Source: Prevotella sp.
GTDB taxonomy: Bacteria; Bacteroidota; Bacteroidia; Bacteroidales; Bacteroidaceae
Direction of reading: 5' to 3'
Length of the DNA stretch: 64,000 bases
Assembly: GCA_003483565.1 (NCBI GenBank)
Contig: DMYZ01000231.1
Location: forward strand, 8,183-72,182
The number at the start of each line of letters is the position of its first letter. Within the stretch, counting starts at the first letter, position 1. Positions 32,306-43,397 of the stretch are shown here, piece by piece. The notes beneath the pieces were generated by a model, which saw only the letters and a list, made by a program, of their open reading frames with translations, had not been told where the DNA came from and made no database searches. Position numbers and translations under genes: made by a program.

Positions 32306-34912
32306 ATGGACGAAAATCAGACAATTGACAATGACAGAATCCTAAAGGTCAACATTGATGAAGAGATGAAGTCTTCGTATATCGACTATTCTATGTCGGT
32401 TATCGTTGCTCGTGCCCTTCCTGATGTGCGTGATGGTTTCAAACCTGTTCATCGTCGTATCCTTTATGGTATGCTTGGTATTGGAAATACAAGTGATAAA
32501 CCTTATAAGAAATGTGCCCGAGTGGTAGGTGAGGTACTTGGTAAGTATCACCCTCATGGAGATTCTTCTGTGTACGGAGCCTTGGTTCGTATGGGACAGA
32601 ATTGGAATATGCGTTATCCTCTTGTTGACGGACAGGGTAATTTTGGCAGTGTTGACGGTGACTCTCCTGCGGCTATGCGTTATACGGAATGCCGACTCAG
32701 TAAAATGGGTGAGCATATTATGGATGATTTAGATCGGGATACGGTAGATATGACGAATAACTTCGATGATACTTTGAAGGAACCGTCTGTGATGCCAACA
32801 AAGATTCCTAATCTTTTGGTCAATGGTGGTAATGGTATTGCTGTAGGTATGGCTACAAACATCCCTACACATAACTTGATTGAGGTAATTGACGGGTGTT
32901 GTGCTTATATAGACAATCCAGATATTGACCTTGATGGTTTAATGCAATATATTAAGGCTCCTGATTTCCCGACTGGAGCTTATATCTATGGAATACAGGG
33001 CGTGCGACAGGCATATGAGACCGGTCGTGGCCGCATTGTAATGCGTGCCAAAGCGGAAATTGAGAGTGATGATAATCACGATAAGATAATTGTGAATGAA
33101 ATTCCTTATGGGGTCAACAAGGCTATGCTTATAGAGTATATTGCTGAATTGGTCAAGGAAGGTAAACTTGATGGCATTTCCAATGTCAATGATGAGTCTG
33201 GCCGCCAAGGAATGCGTATTGTCGTTGACATTAAAAAGGATGCCAATGCTAATGTCGTGCTTAACAAGCTATTCAAAATGACGGCGTTGCAGAGTTCGTT
33301 CTCTGTTAATTGCATTGCTCTGGTTAATGGTCGCCCACATTTGCTTAGTCTTAGAGATTGTGTAAAATACTTCGTAGAACATCGTCATGATGTTACGATC
33401 CGTCGAACTAAATATGATTTGAAAAAAGCACAGGAACGTGCACATATCTTAGAAGGACTAATTATAGCTTGTGACAATATCGATGAGGTTGTGCATATTA
33501 TTCGTAATAGCAAAACTCCTGCTGATGCTCAACATAATTTGGAACAACGTTTCGAACTTGATGAGCTTCAGAGTAAGGCTATTGTTGATATGCGACTTAG
33601 TCAATTAACTGGTCTGCGTATGGATCAGCTGCATCAAGAGTATGACGAATTGCAGAAGGAAATTGATTATCTTAATCAGATCTTGAGTGACCCTGAGCTC
33701 TGCAAAAAAGTAATGAAGGATGAACTCAATGAAGTAAAAGATAAGTATGGTGATCCTCGCCGTACAGAAATTAAGTATTCATCAGAGGAATTTAATCCAG
33801 AAGATTTCTATCCTAATGATCCTGTAGTCATTACAGTGAGTCATTTAGGTTATATCAAACGGACACCGTTGTCTGAGTTCCGCGAACAGGCCAGGGGTGG
33901 AGTTGGTGCTAAGGGAGCCCGTACTCGTGATAAAGATTTTACTGAGTACATTTATCCAGCTACGATGCATCAAACCATGCTCTTTTTTACTAAGAAAGGA
34001 CGTTGTTATTGGCTTAAGTGTTATGAAATCCCTGAAGGTGAGAAAAATTCTAAGGGGCGTGCTATTCAAAACCTCCTGAATATTGACAGTGATGATTCTG
34101 TTAATGCATTCCTTCGTCTGCAGGGGCTTAATGATGCTGATTTTATAAACAATCATTATGTTGTTTTTGCTACTAAGAATGGTACTGTAAAGAAGACTTG
34201 TCTGGAACAGTATTCCCGTCCTCGTGCTAACGGTGTAAATGCGATAACTCTTACAGAAGGTGATGAAGTCGTAGATGTCAGATTGACGAATGGCCATAAC
34301 GAACTTATTATTGCCAATCGTGCTGGCCGAGCTGTTCACTTTTATGAAGATTCTATCCGCACAATGGGGCGTACAGCTACCGGTGTAAGAGGAATGCGAA
34401 TTGATGATGATGGTGATGATGCCGTGATAGGAATGGTAGTAGTAAATGATTCTGAAAAGGAGACGGTTATGGTCGTTTCAGAAGAAGGTTATGGCAAGCG
34501 TTCACAAGTTAATGATTATCGTATTACCAACCGTGGAGGTAAGGGCGTAAAAACACTTTCCATCACAGAAAAGACCGGTCAGCTGGTAGCTATCAAGAAT
34601 GTGACTGATGACAACGATCTGATGATTATCAACAAGAGTGGTATAGTTATTCGAATGTCCGTGGCTGATGTTCGTGTTATGGGGCGTGCTACTCAGGGTG
34701 TTCGCTTAATCAATCTTGCCAAGAAAAATGATGTCATAGCCAGTGTTTGCAAAGTCATGAGTAGCGAACTGGAGGAAACTGTAGAGGAAGAAAGCCGTGC
34801 ACAATGGGCAAAGAAGAGTGAAGAAATCAAGCAAGATTCTCACGCTGACATTCCATCAGGTGAAGTGTCTTCTGAAGCAGAGAATGATGAAAATTCATCA
34901 GACAAAGAATAA
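32306..34912 (+). CDS. gyrA: DNA gyrase subunit A
   Basis: With GyrB this subunit introduces negative supercoils. It is 868 aa long, with the breakage-reunion domain bearing catalytic Tyr126 (PAAMRYTE), the quinolone region [14 protein letters not shown] (82-95) and the coiled-coil with [18 protein letters not shown]-terminal beta-pinwheel follows with a GyrA-box-like [10 protein letters not shown], which favours gyrase over topoisomerase IV. The last 50 residues are an acidic low-complexity tail. It stands before the TPR gene (34-base gap) in the same direction. Confidence 0.95.
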   Translation: MDENQTIDNDRILKVNIDEEMKSSYIDYSMSVIVARALPDVRDGFKPVHRRILYGMLGIGNTSDKPYKKCARVVGEVLGKYHPHGDSSVYGALVRMGQNWNMRYPLVDGQGNFGSVDGDSPAAMRYTECRLSKMGEHIMDDLDRDTVDMTNNFDDTLKEPSVMPTKIPNLLVNGGNGIAVGMATNIPTHNLIEVIDGCCAYIDNPDIDLDGLMQYIKAPDFPTGAYIYGIQGVRQAYETGRGRIVMRAKAEIESDDNHDKIIVNEIPYGVNKAMLIEYIAELVKEGKLDGISNVNDESGRQGMRIVVDIKKDANANVVLNKLFKMTALQSSFSVNCIALVNGRPHLLSLRDCVKYFVEHRHDVTIRRTKYDLKKAQERAHILEGLIIACDNIDEVVHIIRNSKTPADAQHNLEQRFELDELQSKAIVDMRLSQLTGLRMDQLHQEYDELQKEIDYLNQILSDPELCKKVMKDELNEVKDKYGDPRRTEIKYSSEEFNPEDFYPNDPVVITVSHLGYIKRTPLSEFREQARGGVGAKGARTRDKDFTEYIYPATMHQTMLFFTKKGRCYWLKCYEIPEGEKNSKGRAIQNLLNIDSDDSVNAFLRLQGLNDADFINNHYVVFATKNGTVKKTCLEQYSRPRANGVNAITLTEGDEVVDVRLTNGHNELIIANRAGRAVHFYEDSIRTMGRTATGVRGMRIDDDGDDAVIGMVVVNDSEKETVMVVSEEGYGKRSQVNDYRITNRGGKGVKTLSITEKTGQLVAIKNVTDDNDLMIINKSGIVIRMSVADVRVMGRATQGVRLINLAKKNDVIASVCKVMSSELEETVEEESRAQWAKKSEEIKQDSHADIPSGEVSSEAENDENSSDKE

Positions 34913-34946
34913 AGATATATATTAATAACCTTTTAAATAAACAAGA

Positions 34947-36170
34947 ATGAAGAAAATGATGTTGGCAGTTGCGTTGCTCTTTGGAGTAACAGCTGCATTT
35001 GCGGGTGCCAGTGATCAGTTGAAAGCTATCTTAAAAGCTGATTCATACCAAGATGCTAAATCCTTGTTAGAGCAGAATTTAAATTCTTTGCCAAGCAATG
35101 ATGAAAAAGCTAAAGCTTATAATTACTTGGTAGAGCTTTCTATGAAGAAGTATAACAAGGAAAGTGCAGTGGTTACTCAGAATCAAATGAATGATCAGAT
35201 GAAAATGAGTAAAAATAACCAGTCTTATGATACATTAGGCATGTATAATGCTGCAGCCAATGCTTTGAAAGCAGCAGAAGAATGCTATAAGTATGATAAT
35301 ATGCCTAATGCAAAGGGTAAGGTTAGTCCTAAGTTTGCTTCTTTGTCTACTACTCTTTGGCCTATACATATCGATCTTGTTAATGGTGGTCAATACGCTG
35401 CACAGCACAACAATACGGATGCTGTATTAATGTATTGGGGAGCATTTCTTGATTCTGATTCATCTCCACTTTTTGCGTCTATAGATGAAGCAAAGAAAAA
35501 AAGTGAGGATCAGTATCGTGGCCAAGTCGCACGTTTTGCAGCTGTCTATGCTTATCAGGCTAAGGATATGGATGCGGCCAATAAATATTGCGATATTGCC
35601 TTGAAAGATACAGCTGAGTTCAAAAATGCTTTTAATTTGAAGCTTGTTCTTATGGGTGATGGTCTGAAAAACAAAGAGGATTCTCTTGGCTACGCCAGTA
35701 AATTGAAAGAACTTCAGACTAAGTATCCTGATAATGATGTTATTTTGGACAAACTTTATAATGTATATGCATCTTTGGGTGAGAAAGTTCAAGCTAAGCA
35801 GGTGTTAACGGATGCTTTAGCTAAGGATCCGAATAACTTCGTAGCTCTTGCTGATCTGGGTATGGCTTATATCAGCGAGAATGATGCTGATAATGCTATT
35901 AAATATTTGCGTAAGGCTTGTGATCTCAAACCTGATAACGCAGTAGTTCAGACTTACTTAGGTACAGTACTTAATGTTAAAGCTAGTAATGCTGTCGCAA
36001 AGCAGACCCGTGATGTGATTTTTGAAGAAGCTATCAAACATTTGGATAAGGCAAAAGAGCTTGATCCAAACAAAAATCAGGCTAACTGGGGATACAATCG
36101 TTATCAGGCCTATTACGGTCGATATGGAGCAAATGACCCTAAGACTCAATCTGCTGAAGCTGATAAATAA
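34947..36170 (+). CDS. Secreted TPR-repeat protein
   Basis: This 407-aa protein has a signal peptide (1-19, ends AAFA) and helical repeats. TPR-like units are clear at about 235-345, with VALADLGMAYISENDADNAI and YLRKACDLKPDNAVVQTYLG. TPR domains bind proteins; the likely location is the periplasm. It follows gyrA by 34 bases and may be transcribed with it. Specific role unknown. Confidence 0.85.
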   Translation: MKKMMLAVALLFGVTAAFAGASDQLKAILKADSYQDAKSLLEQNLNSLPSNDEKAKAYNYLVELSMKKYNKESAVVTQNQMNDQMKMSKNNQSYDTLGMYNAAANALKAAEECYKYDNMPNAKGKVSPKFASLSTTLWPIHIDLVNGGQYAAQHNNTDAVLMYWGAFLDSDSSPLFASIDEAKKKSEDQYRGQVARFAAVYAYQAKDMDAANKYCDIALKDTAEFKNAFNLKLVLMGDGLKNKEDSLGYASKLKELQTKYPDNDVILDKLYNVYASLGEKVQAKQVLTDALAKDPNNFVALADLGMAYISENDADNAIKYLRKACDLKPDNAVVQTYLGTVLNVKASNAVAKQTRDVIFEEAIKHLDKAKELDPNKNQANWGYNRYQAYYGRYGANDPKTQSAEADK

Positions 36171-36193
36171 ATGTAATAATTTATAAAGTATAG

Positions 36194-36230
36194 AAGCTGT
36201 GAGGAAAATTAATTTCTCACAGCTTTTTTA
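36194..36230 (+). terminator. gyrA-TPR terminator
   Basis: Inverted repeat AAGCTGTGAG/CTCACAGCTT (36194-36203, 36216-36225) followed by Ts. It reaches the stop codon of the convergent GH25 gene. Confidence 0.85.
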
Positions 36231-36989
36231 TTTCCATTCTATATGTTCAATTCTACAGCTATCAGATAATTTGTCGATATCTACCCAGTTGTATATTCCG
36301 GGTATTCGTCCATGTTTTTTAGATTGCCATATATCATATTTTGTTTTTCCAGGCAGAATAGGTATTCCATTATAGCTGGCTATAAAATGAATGCAATTAT
36401 CAAAATCAGGAGAAAGATAATCTTTGTAATACGATTGTGAACAGTAGATTATCGGGGTTACTCCATATATTATTTTACAGGCACGAATAAATCCTTTGAG
36501 ATGTATGCGTATCATCCTCTTACTCCATCCTTTGGTACCATCTTCTTCAATATCTACCATTGGTAGAAGATCTTGTTTGTTTTTTTCAATAGTATGGCAG
36601 AAATGTAGAAACTGTAATTCGCCTAACGCTCCTTTACATAGAAAATGATAAGATCCTACTTTGAAACCGTGTTTTCTAGCTTCTAATATATTGTGTTTAT
36701 ATGCAGGGTCATTTAAAAACATGCCCTCTGTAGCCTTAATATATATGAATTTGATATGTTTGTTGTTCTTTAATTCATTCCAGCGTATATTCCCTTGATG
36801 TTTGGATATATCAATACCATCATAGTTACCATCATAATTACCAGAAGTTTCATCATGGTAAGGCCATTGCCTATCGTAACTCATATATTGAAAATAGCTC
36901 CAAGGTTCAAGTAGTAGGATCGCAAGAAGCAGAGTTATAGTTATACAAATATACCATATATGCTGTTTGTCTTTTTTCTTTCTTCTCAT
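36228..36989 (-). CDS. GH25 family lysozyme (muramidase), membrane-anchored
   Basis: This 253-aa enzyme hydrolyses the beta-1,4 bond of peptidoglycan. It has an N-terminal membrane helix (about 11-29, ICITITLLLAILLLEPW) and a GH25 barrel with YDGIDISKHQG (Asp60), FIYIKATEGMFLNDP and the catalytic MVDIEE (Asp146, Glu148). The helix is more like an anchor or uncleaved signal than a standard signal peptide. Likely role: wall turnover or remodelling. No phage genes lie nearby, so this is a chromosomal housekeeping lysozyme. Confidence 0.92.
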   Translation of the reverse strand: MRRKKKDKQHIWYICITITLLLAILLLEPWSYFQYMSYDRQWPYHDETSGNYDGNYDGIDISKHQGNIRWNELKNNKHIKFIYIKATEGMFLNDPAYKHNILEARKHGFKVGSYHFLCKGALGELQFLHFCHTIEKNKQDLLPMVDIEEDGTKGWSKRMIRIHLKGFIRACKIIYGVTPIIYCSQSYYKDYLSPDFDNCIHFIASYNGIPILPGKTKYDIWQSKKHGRIPGIYNWVDIDKLSDSCRIEHIEWK

Positions 36990-37055
36990 AACAGGGTGTA
37001 AAGGTAACTAAAATCGTTATAAGATACAAAATAAAATCAAAAATGAGTTAATATT

Positions 37056-37086
37056 TTTGCTTATCAGAGAATTTGTTTTATTTTTG
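37056..37086 (+). promoter_or_regulatory. Promoter of a candidate non-coding RNA
   Basis: TTTG (37056-37059), 19-base spacer, TATTTTTG (37079-37086): a close consensus match with no plus-strand gene downstream before 42 kb. Confidence 0.7.
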
Positions 37087-37092
37087 CACTGT

Positions 37093-37290
37093 ACAAATTG
37101 TATGTATAGTATTTTAATTCTTGTGGATAACAGGAATTTACTAAGTGGTAAAAAGATTAGTTATGATACTTTAGAGTGAAAGACAGTGCGTGGTTAACCA
37201 TGTACTTTAAAAAATATATAATACATATATAAACTCGTGAGAGCATATGTCTGTATTGATTTCTTTGTAAGAAGAAATCGTTTTAATTTT
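37093..37290 (+). ncRNA. Candidate non-coding RNA, about 200 nt
   Basis: The interval between the GH25 and GYF genes (36990-37363) holds a strong plus-strand promoter and, about 170-200 bases on, the hairpin GATTTCTT/AAGAAATC (37258-37265, 37272-37279) followed by TTTTAATTTT. Internal self-complementary parts include AATTC..GAATT near 37115-37137 and TGGTTAACCA near 37191. No reading frame longer than about 20 codons is plausible. Size would fit 6S-like RNA, but I could not fold it into that structure, so the family is open. Confidence 0.45.
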
Positions 37291-37315
37291 ATGTTATTAA
37301 TTAGGTTAAAATTTT

Positions 37316-37347
37316 AAAGGTACCAATTCGTGAGAATTGGTACCTTT
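37316..37347. terminator. Bidirectional terminator
   Basis: Perfect 14-bp inverted repeat AAAGGTACCAATTC/GAATTGGTACCTTT with GTGA loop, just beyond the stop of the GYF-domain gene; T run on the plus strand. Confidence 0.85.
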
Positions 37348-37363
37348 TTTGTTTCATAGTTCT

Positions 37364-38308
37364 TTACAATAGGTTAAGGATTTTGTCAACGATTTTTTTT
37401 ATAGTAGAAGAATCAGTAGCTTGATCTAGCTTTTGATCGACTTTCTGTTTTATTTTATTCTCTACATGATCGCTGACTTTGTTTACAGTCTGGTCAATTT
37501 TTTTATCAATATTACTAGTGCTGTTGTCTATATTGTTTGTTTCTTGGTTGTTTTTAATGGATGTATTTCTATTACTGTTATCCTCGTTTTGTTGTTTAGT
37601 TGTGTCGACTGCCGGGCTTTCCTTATCTATAGCCTTGAGAATACTGTTTGCATTCATCGTAAAGACATGACCGAGTATACCCCAACTAACGGTGTAGTCT
37701 TCACCATTAAAATTGACAGTAGTTTTGCTGAAGATAATGTCGTTGTGATATTCAAGTACCTGATCAAGGACGCCATTGAGAACGTTGCTTGTGATCATAC
37801 TATTAAGCATCTTAAATCCTTCAGCCATGATTCCATCACTAGAAGCATCATCTGTTTTCTGATTAATAACTTCCGTCATCTCTTTATCAATAGCTTGCTC
37901 ATGACTGTCTTTATTTGGGGCCGTGATAGCAAGAATGATGAGGATTATCATAAAAGCTATAACAGAGTAAAGAACAACTTTACTTTTGTCTTTTTCTCCT
38001 TTCTGATGATTTGATGTGTTTTCCAAATCTGTTTCCTGTTTGTTCGTGTTCTCAGTGGTAGGCTGATTTGGATAAGGAGGAGGGGTCGGTTTCTGTGTCT
38101 GTTGCTGCCCGGATGCCTGTTGTGAACTGCTTGTACGTGGGTCAATACCCTTTAGAATATCATGTAGTTCTTCTACTTGCCATGCCGGAGTCCAGTTGGT
38201 CATTCCTTCAGTCCAAACAAGTGTATCTGAGGTGATATGGCGATCGAACAATTCTTCAAGGGTATAAGGACCCGTTTGCTGATTATTGATGATAATAAAG
38301 TATGTCAT
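37364..38308 (-). CDS. GYF_2 domain membrane protein
   Basis: This 314-aa protein has an N-terminal GYF_2/DUF4339 domain (1-52, QQTGPYTLEELFDR and WTEGMTNWTPAWQV), a Gln/Pro/Thr-rich linker, one membrane helix (111-130) and an extended domain ending in an amphipathic Lys/Asp/Gln helix. GYF_2 domains are thought to bind proline-rich peptides; partners are unknown. It follows the C11 peptidase gene by 29 bases on the same strand. Confidence 0.85.
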   Translation of the reverse strand: MTYFIIINNQQTGPYTLEELFDRHITSDTLVWTEGMTNWTPAWQVEELHDILKGIDPRTSSSQQASGQQQTQKPTPPPYPNQPTTENTNKQETDLENTSNHQKGEKDKSKVVLYSVIAFMIILIILAITAPNKDSHEQAIDKEMTEVINQKTDDASSDGIMAEGFKMLNSMITSNVLNGVLDQVLEYHNDIIFSKTTVNFNGEDYTVSWGILGHVFTMNANSILKAIDKESPAVDTTKQQNEDNSNRNTSIKNNQETNNIDNSTSNIDKKIDQTVNKVSDHVENKIKQKVDQKLDQATDSSTIKKIVDKILNLL

Positions 38309-38337
38309 AATTTTAATGTTTTATTATAATGAATATT

Positions 38338-39609
38338 TTAATGGGTGGCAGACCACCATGAAGTTTTTTCTTTTCCTTTTAAGGCTACGCTGTTCTGACT
38401 AAGGTCGCTAATGGTAAGACCGCTGAAAACCTTAATGTCACGATAGGTAATGCCTAGACCTAGTGCACTATAAAGTTTGGAAGTAGCTTTAGCACTAACT
38501 ACGACCTTGCTGATGAGTGCTGCATAACTGTTAAGGTCACTTTTCTTAAGCCCTAAATGATCAACATAACTTGTCATGTCGTAGAAAATAGGAGTACCAA
38601 AGCCGTCCAGGACTTGTACACTGTCGCGAAGGCTGTCTACAAGTGTATATTTGCTGTTTATGGTCTTCATAAATGTGGCAAGGTTGTCCATCTGACGACA
38701 ATCTGTTACACTGATAGTTCCATAAGGCATGCTGTATTTGCTGTAATAATTATAGAAGGAACTCGTAAGATTGCTGTAGCTGGGGGAAGCTGATGAAAGG
38801 TTATTCCACATTGAGTAATAAGGCATGCCTTCAGCCATAATCTCCGAGGTACTACCAATGAGAAAGTTTGTTACATTGCGTAGTTCATAGGCTGTTTCGA
38901 CATTGGCCATATAACAGTCGTCAAAAAGAAGATATTGCAATTTATGATTACTGCCTGAAGGGTAGGTCATTTCATTCTCTGCAGTTGTTAGTGCTTCTGA
39001 TAAAGTTGGAATATCTACACTATAATCTTTAATATCGTCAACACTACCAAAAAAACGTGTGGGATGACCATTTTTGTTTTTATTGGCAAGTTGATTAGAA
39101 GCATACGGGGATGTACCTATTGATGATTTAGCGTAAGAAGGATAATCGGTCCAGTCGTCCTTGAAAGTCCATCCGTTTCCATGACAACCGATAATCATAG
39201 CATAGTTGAGAGCTGGCGCAGCTTGAAATGCATCGCTGAAAATACCAGCCATACCAGAAGCTGAAAGGTAATTCTTGCCAGTATATTCTTTGAGAGTTGT
39301 CTCTGTACATGCATTGCCGTTGAAAGTTACTTCGAAAAGTTTAGCTGCTGTAGCGCTGGTGTTAAGATATATAAGCAGACGTTTATGATTCAGTCCACTA
39401 TTTGCTTTTACGCCTGCTTCCATACTGTCTATGTTTACTAAAAAATAAGGATAGAGCCCGGAATTATTATCGCTTCCAGTCCAAGGCATATATACAAATA
39501 ATGTTTGAGTGGTATAATCTTCTTTATTATAGACAGAATCATCTGAGCATGAAGATATTCCAGCCAGAAAAGTCAGACTTGTGAAAAGAAAAAGAAAGAA
39601 CTTTTTCAT
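38338..39609 (-). CDS. Clostripain-related (C11) cysteine peptidase, lipoprotein
   Basis: This 423-aa peptidase has a lipoprotein signal (Cys21 in LAGISSC). The catalytic pair of clan CD is His143 (MIIGCHGNGW) and Cys232 (LLFDDCYMANVE). C11 peptidases cut after Arg or Lys and self-activate. The start at 39609 is chosen because it begins the signal sequence MKKFFLFLF; an in-frame ATG at 39663 lies inside the valS terminator region. Predicted on the cell surface or periplasm. Confidence 0.9.
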   Translation of the reverse strand: MKKFFLFLFTSLTFLAGISSCSDDSVYNKEDYTTQTLFVYMPWTGSDNNSGLYPYFLVNIDSMEAGVKANSGLNHKRLLIYLNTSATAAKLFEVTFNGNACTETTLKEYTGKNYLSASGMAGIFSDAFQAAPALNYAMIIGCHGNGWTFKDDWTDYPSYAKSSIGTSPYASNQLANKNKNGHPTRFFGSVDDIKDYSVDIPTLSEALTTAENEMTYPSGSNHKLQYLLFDDCYMANVETAYELRNVTNFLIGSTSEIMAEGMPYYSMWNNLSSASPSYSNLTSSFYNYYSKYSMPYGTISVTDCRQMDNLATFMKTINSKYTLVDSLRDSVQVLDGFGTPIFYDMTSYVDHLGLKKSDLNSYAALISKVVVSAKATSKLYSALGLGITYRDIKVFSGLTISDLSQNSVALKGKEKTSWWSATH

Positions 39610-39626
39610 AATTATGTAAAAATTAA

Positions 39627-39666
39627 AAGGTGTACTCTGTTCTTTACAAGAATTAGGGTACACCTT
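39627..39666 (-). terminator. valS terminator
   Basis: Inverted repeat AAGGTGTAC/GTACACCTT (39627-39635, 39658-39666) 11 bases after the valS stop, followed on the minus strand by TTTTAATTTTT. Confidence 0.75.
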
Positions 39667-39676
39667 ATTATAAATT

Positions 39677-42364
39677 TTATTTATTTTGTAATTTGGCTAT
39701 GGCATCCTTTAGGGCTGTCATTTTTTCTTCTGAATCACTTAACTTCTTACGTTCACGAGAAACAACAGTTTCGGGGGCGTGATCAACAAAATTTTTATTA
39801 GCCAGTTTCTTTTCAATTCCAGCATGAAATCCTTGTAGATGCTCCAACTCTTTTATCATTTTCTTAAGTTCGTCTTCTACATTAATCAACTCACCAACAG
39901 GAACTGCGAATTCATTAGTGCCAACGAGGAATCCAGATGCATCGTCTGTTTTGGCAGCAACGATCTTGATATCTTTCAGATTCGCCATTTTGGTGATAAT
40001 TGCATTGTAGGTCTCGAAAGGATTATGACTAATCACCTGTAGTTCGAGAATTTCTTTAGGAGAAATATTCTTTTGGTTGCGAACAGTGCGTACTCCGCTT
40101 ATAATTTGCTTTACATTTTCAATAGCATTAATAAGTTCCCTGTCATCTTCTGTGGGAGCCTCGATTTTTAATGTAGCACGCATGATACTTTCATTATCCT
40201 TTCGTTCATAGATATGCTGCCAGAGCTCTTCAGTAATGAACGGCATGAAAGGATGCAACATTTTCATTAAAGTTTCGAAAAATTTGAGGGTGTCATTGTA
40301 AGTCGTCTTATCAATTGGTTTCCCATATTCTGGTTTGATCATTTCAAGATACCAGCTGGAAAATTCATCCCAGAAAAGGCGATATACGGTCATTAAAGCT
40401 TCACTAATGCGGTATTGTTTGAACTGTTCGTTTATTTCCGTATTGACAGCCTTTAATTTAGCATCAAACCATTTGATTGCTATCTTATTAGCTTCTGGCT
40501 GTTCAATTTCAGCCGTTTGCCAGCCTTGGACAAGACGGAAGGCATTCCATATTTTATTATTGAAATTGCGCCCTTGTTCACAAAGACTTTCATCGAAAAG
40601 AATGTCGTTGCCAGCAGGAGCTGAAAGCATCATTCCCATGCGAACACCATCGGCACCGTACTTTTCAATGAGCATGATAGGATCAGGTGAGTTTCCAAGA
40701 GATTTACTCATCTTACGGCCCAGTTTATCCCGAACTATACCGGTAAAATATACATGCTTAAAGGGTAACTTGTTACGATATTCATAGCCAGCCATGATCA
40801 TACGCGCTACCCAGAAAAAGATAATGTCAGGAGCTGTTACCAAGTCACAGGTCGGGTAATAATAGTTGATTTCTTCATTGTCAGGATTGTTAATGCCATC
40901 AAATACGGAAATAGGCCATAACCAGGATGAGAACCACGTGTCCAGACAATCACTTTCCTGTTCTATATCTTCTTTTCTCAGGGCTGAATTTCTCTCCTGT
41001 GCTAGTTTGAAAGCATCATCGATATTTTCTGCAACTACGAAATCTTTACGTCCCTCTTTGTTCGTAAAATAGTAAGCAGGAATGCGGTGACCCCACCAAA
41101 GTTGTCGGCTGATGCACCAGTCCTTGACATTTTCCAGCCAGTGACGATAAATGTTTTTGTATTTTTTCGGATAGAATTCTATCTCATCTGTCATTACAGG
41201 AGGTAAGGCAATATCGGCAAAGTGCTTCATTTTGAGGAACCACTGTGTGCTCAATTTTGGCTCGATAGGTACGTTGGTACGTTCAGAAAATCCGACTTTA
41301 TTATCGTAATCTTCTATTTTTTCCATCAAACGGTCATTTTGCAAGTCGATGGCAATCTGTTTACGGACCTCCATTCGGTCCTGACCAATATACATTCCAG
41401 CAGCTTCTGAGATCGTGCCATTGTCATTGAAGATATCAATAGTCTCAAGTCCGTGCTTTAAACCTAGAGCATGGTCGTTGACATCATGGGCAGGAGTAAC
41501 TTTCAGGCAACCTGTACCAAATTCAATATCAACATAACTATCTTCGATAACAGGAATCTGCCGATTGATTAGAGGAATGATAACATGAAGTCCTTTCAAC
41601 CATGTGTTTTTAATATCTTGAGGATTAATACACATAGCCGTATCACCCATGATTGTCTCAGGGCGGGTCGTGGCTACAACAGCATAGTAACCTTTATCGT
41701 CCTTATGCATTACATTTCCCTCATCCTTGCGAACTACAAGGTCTTGCTCCACTACATAATATTTCAGATAATAGAGTTTAGAGTGCTCGTCTTTATAAAT
41801 TACTTCTTCGTCAGAGAGTGCTGTCTGGGCTTTAGGGTCCCAATTGACCATACGTACTCCGCGATAGATATATCCTTTGTTATAAAGGTCTACAAAAACT
41901 TTGATAACACCTTTGGAGCGTGTCTCGTCCATTGTGAAAGCAGTACGGTCCCAGTCACATGAGCAGCCTAGTTTACGTAATTGTTTCAGAATGATGCCGC
42001 CATGCTCATTCGTCCAGTCCCATGCTTGTTCTAGAAACTGATTACGAGTAAGGTCTGTTTTCTTGATGCCCTGTTGTGCCAGTTTGTTTACAACCTTGGC
42101 TTCTGTAGCGATGGAAGCATGGTCAGTGCCAGGAACCCAGCAAGCATTCTTTCCTTCCATACGCGCGCGCCGTACGAGAATATCTTGAATGGTATTATTT
42201 AACATGTGACCCATGTGGAGGACGCCCGTAACATTAGGAGGAGGGATAACGACTGTATAAGGTTCGCGTCCGTCAGGTTTACTACTGAAAAGCTTGTTGT
42301 CAAGCCAGTATTGATACCATTTAGACTCCACTTGTTGTGGGTCGTACTTACTTGCTAGTTCCAT
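39677..42364 (-). CDS. valS: Valyl-tRNA synthetase
   Basis: This 895-aa class I synthetase charges tRNA-Val and edits Thr-tRNA. The HIGH motif appears in [21 protein letters not shown] in [14 protein letters not shown], and the CP1 editing domain in [15 protein letters not shown]. The C-terminal coiled-coil arm (about 830-895) is present. Length fits the family. It ends at its own terminator and is divergent from mazG. Confidence 0.97.
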   Translation of the reverse strand: MELASKYDPQQVESKWYQYWLDNKLFSSKPDGREPYTVVIPPPNVTGVLHMGHMLNNTIQDILVRRARMEGKNACWVPGTDHASIATEAKVVNKLAQQGIKKTDLTRNQFLEQAWDWTNEHGGIILKQLRKLGCSCDWDRTAFTMDETRSKGVIKVFVDLYNKGYIYRGVRMVNWDPKAQTALSDEEVIYKDEHSKLYYLKYYVVEQDLVVRKDEGNVMHKDDKGYYAVVATTRPETIMGDTAMCINPQDIKNTWLKGLHVIIPLINRQIPVIEDSYVDIEFGTGCLKVTPAHDVNDHALGLKHGLETIDIFNDNGTISEAAGMYIGQDRMEVRKQIAIDLQNDRLMEKIEDYDNKVGFSERTNVPIEPKLSTQWFLKMKHFADIALPPVMTDEIEFYPKKYKNIYRHWLENVKDWCISRQLWWGHRIPAYYFTNKEGRKDFVVAENIDDAFKLAQERNSALRKEDIEQESDCLDTWFSSWLWPISVFDGINNPDNEEINYYYPTCDLVTAPDIIFFWVARMIMAGYEYRNKLPFKHVYFTGIVRDKLGRKMSKSLGNSPDPIMLIEKYGADGVRMGMMLSAPAGNDILFDESLCEQGRNFNNKIWNAFRLVQGWQTAEIEQPEANKIAIKWFDAKLKAVNTEINEQFKQYRISEALMTVYRLFWDEFSSWYLEMIKPEYGKPIDKTTYNDTLKFFETLMKMLHPFMPFITEELWQHIYERKDNESIMRATLKIEAPTEDDRELINAIENVKQIISGVRTVRNQKNISPKEILELQVISHNPFETYNAIITKMANLKDIKIVAAKTDDASGFLVGTNEFAVPVGELINVEDELKKMIKELEHLQGFHAGIEKKLANKNFVDHAPETVVSRERKKLSDSEEKMTALKDAIAKLQNK

Positions 42365-42454
42365 TATTTATCTTAATTTTTTTATCTTAAATTCAATAGA
42401 TACAAATCGGGTACAAATTTACGAAAATTCTTTTAGATTTTCAAAAGAAATTTG

Positions 42455-42462
42455 TATTTTTG
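42455..42462 (+). promoter_or_regulatory. Probable mazG -7 element
   Basis: TATTTTTG, 19 bases before the mazG ATG; -33 weak. Confidence 0.5.
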
Positions 42463-42481
42463 CAAGTAAACAGATAACAGT

Positions 42482-43384
42482 ATGCATACTAAAGAAGAAA
42501 AAATAGAGGCTTTTGCCCGTTTGCTTGATGTTCAGGAACGTCTGAGAAAAGAGTGCCCCTGGGACCGAAAACAGACTTATGAGAGTCTTCGTCCTAATAC
42601 GATAGAAGAGGTCTTTGAACTCTGTGATGCCCTGATGAAGGATGATAGTGAGAATATTTGTAAGGAATTGGGAGATGTCATGGAGCATGTCTTGTTTTAC
42701 TCTATTATAGGAGAAGAAACGAACGATTTCGATATGGCTGATGTTTGCAATAAGCAGGCAGATAAACTTATGTTTCGTCATGATTTTATAAATTGGAACA
42801 AGGAAGGTAATTGGAAAGTTACCAATCCGGATCTTGTTATTGATGAATATGGCCGGGTCGTGTATCGTGATGAATTGAAAACAGATGATTTACCCGTCGG
42901 AGATGCCTACAAGCCATCTACAGCCAATGAGGTAGAGATGACATGGGAACAACGTAAACAGAAAGAACGTGACGGTAATAAGACAGTGTTGAGTGGTGTG
43001 CCTGATGCTCTGCCTTCATTAATCAAAGCTTATCGCATCCAGGATAAGGCGCGGAATGTGGGTTTTGACTGGAAAGACAAAGTTGACGTTTGGGATAAAG
43101 TACGTGAGGAATTGGGAGAATTTGAAGTCGAGCTCCGTAAGGATGACAAAGAAAATGCAACTCGTGAATTAGGTGACTTTTTTTTCAGTATCATCAATGC
43201 TGCAAGGCTTTACCATCTAAATCCGGATAATGCGCTGGAACTTACTAACCAGAAATTTATTTCTCGTTTCGGGTATGTGGAAAAACAGTTAAAGATGCAA
43301 CATAAGTCATTTGCTGATTCCACTTTAGAGGAAATGGATAAATTATGGAATGAAGCAAAAATAATGGAAAGTAAAAATAATTAA
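42482..43384 (+). CDS. mazG: Nucleoside triphosphate pyrophosphohydrolase MazG
   Basis: This 300-aa house-cleaning enzyme hydrolyses NTPs to NMPs and pyrophosphate. It has two MazG repeats: the first with CPWDRKQTYESLRPNTIEE and ELGDVMEHV, the second with VWDKVREELGEFEVEL and ELGDFFFSIINAAR. The layout is full length. The gene heads a plus-strand run with a lipoprotein gene 13 bases downstream. Confidence 0.93.
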   Translation: MHTKEEKIEAFARLLDVQERLRKECPWDRKQTYESLRPNTIEEVFELCDALMKDDSENICKELGDVMEHVLFYSIIGEETNDFDMADVCNKQADKLMFRHDFINWNKEGNWKVTNPDLVIDEYGRVVYRDELKTDDLPVGDAYKPSTANEVEMTWEQRKQKERDGNKTVLSGVPDALPSLIKAYRIQDKARNVGFDWKDKVDVWDKVREELGEFEVELRKDDKENATRELGDFFFSIINAARLYHLNPDNALELTNQKFISRFGYVEKQLKMQHKSFADSTLEEMDKLWNEAKIMESKNN

Positions 43385-43397
43385 AAGATATTATGCT

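Noticed and set aside
36228..36989. GH25 lysozyme as sign of a prophage
   Set aside because: There are no holin, tail, portal or integrase genes around, and the protein has its own membrane anchor.
37433..38014. Plus-strand frame of 193 codons
   Set aside because: It is the mirror of the low-complexity part of the GYF-domain gene, which has a recognisable domain and start; hydrophobic composition results from complementing polar codons.
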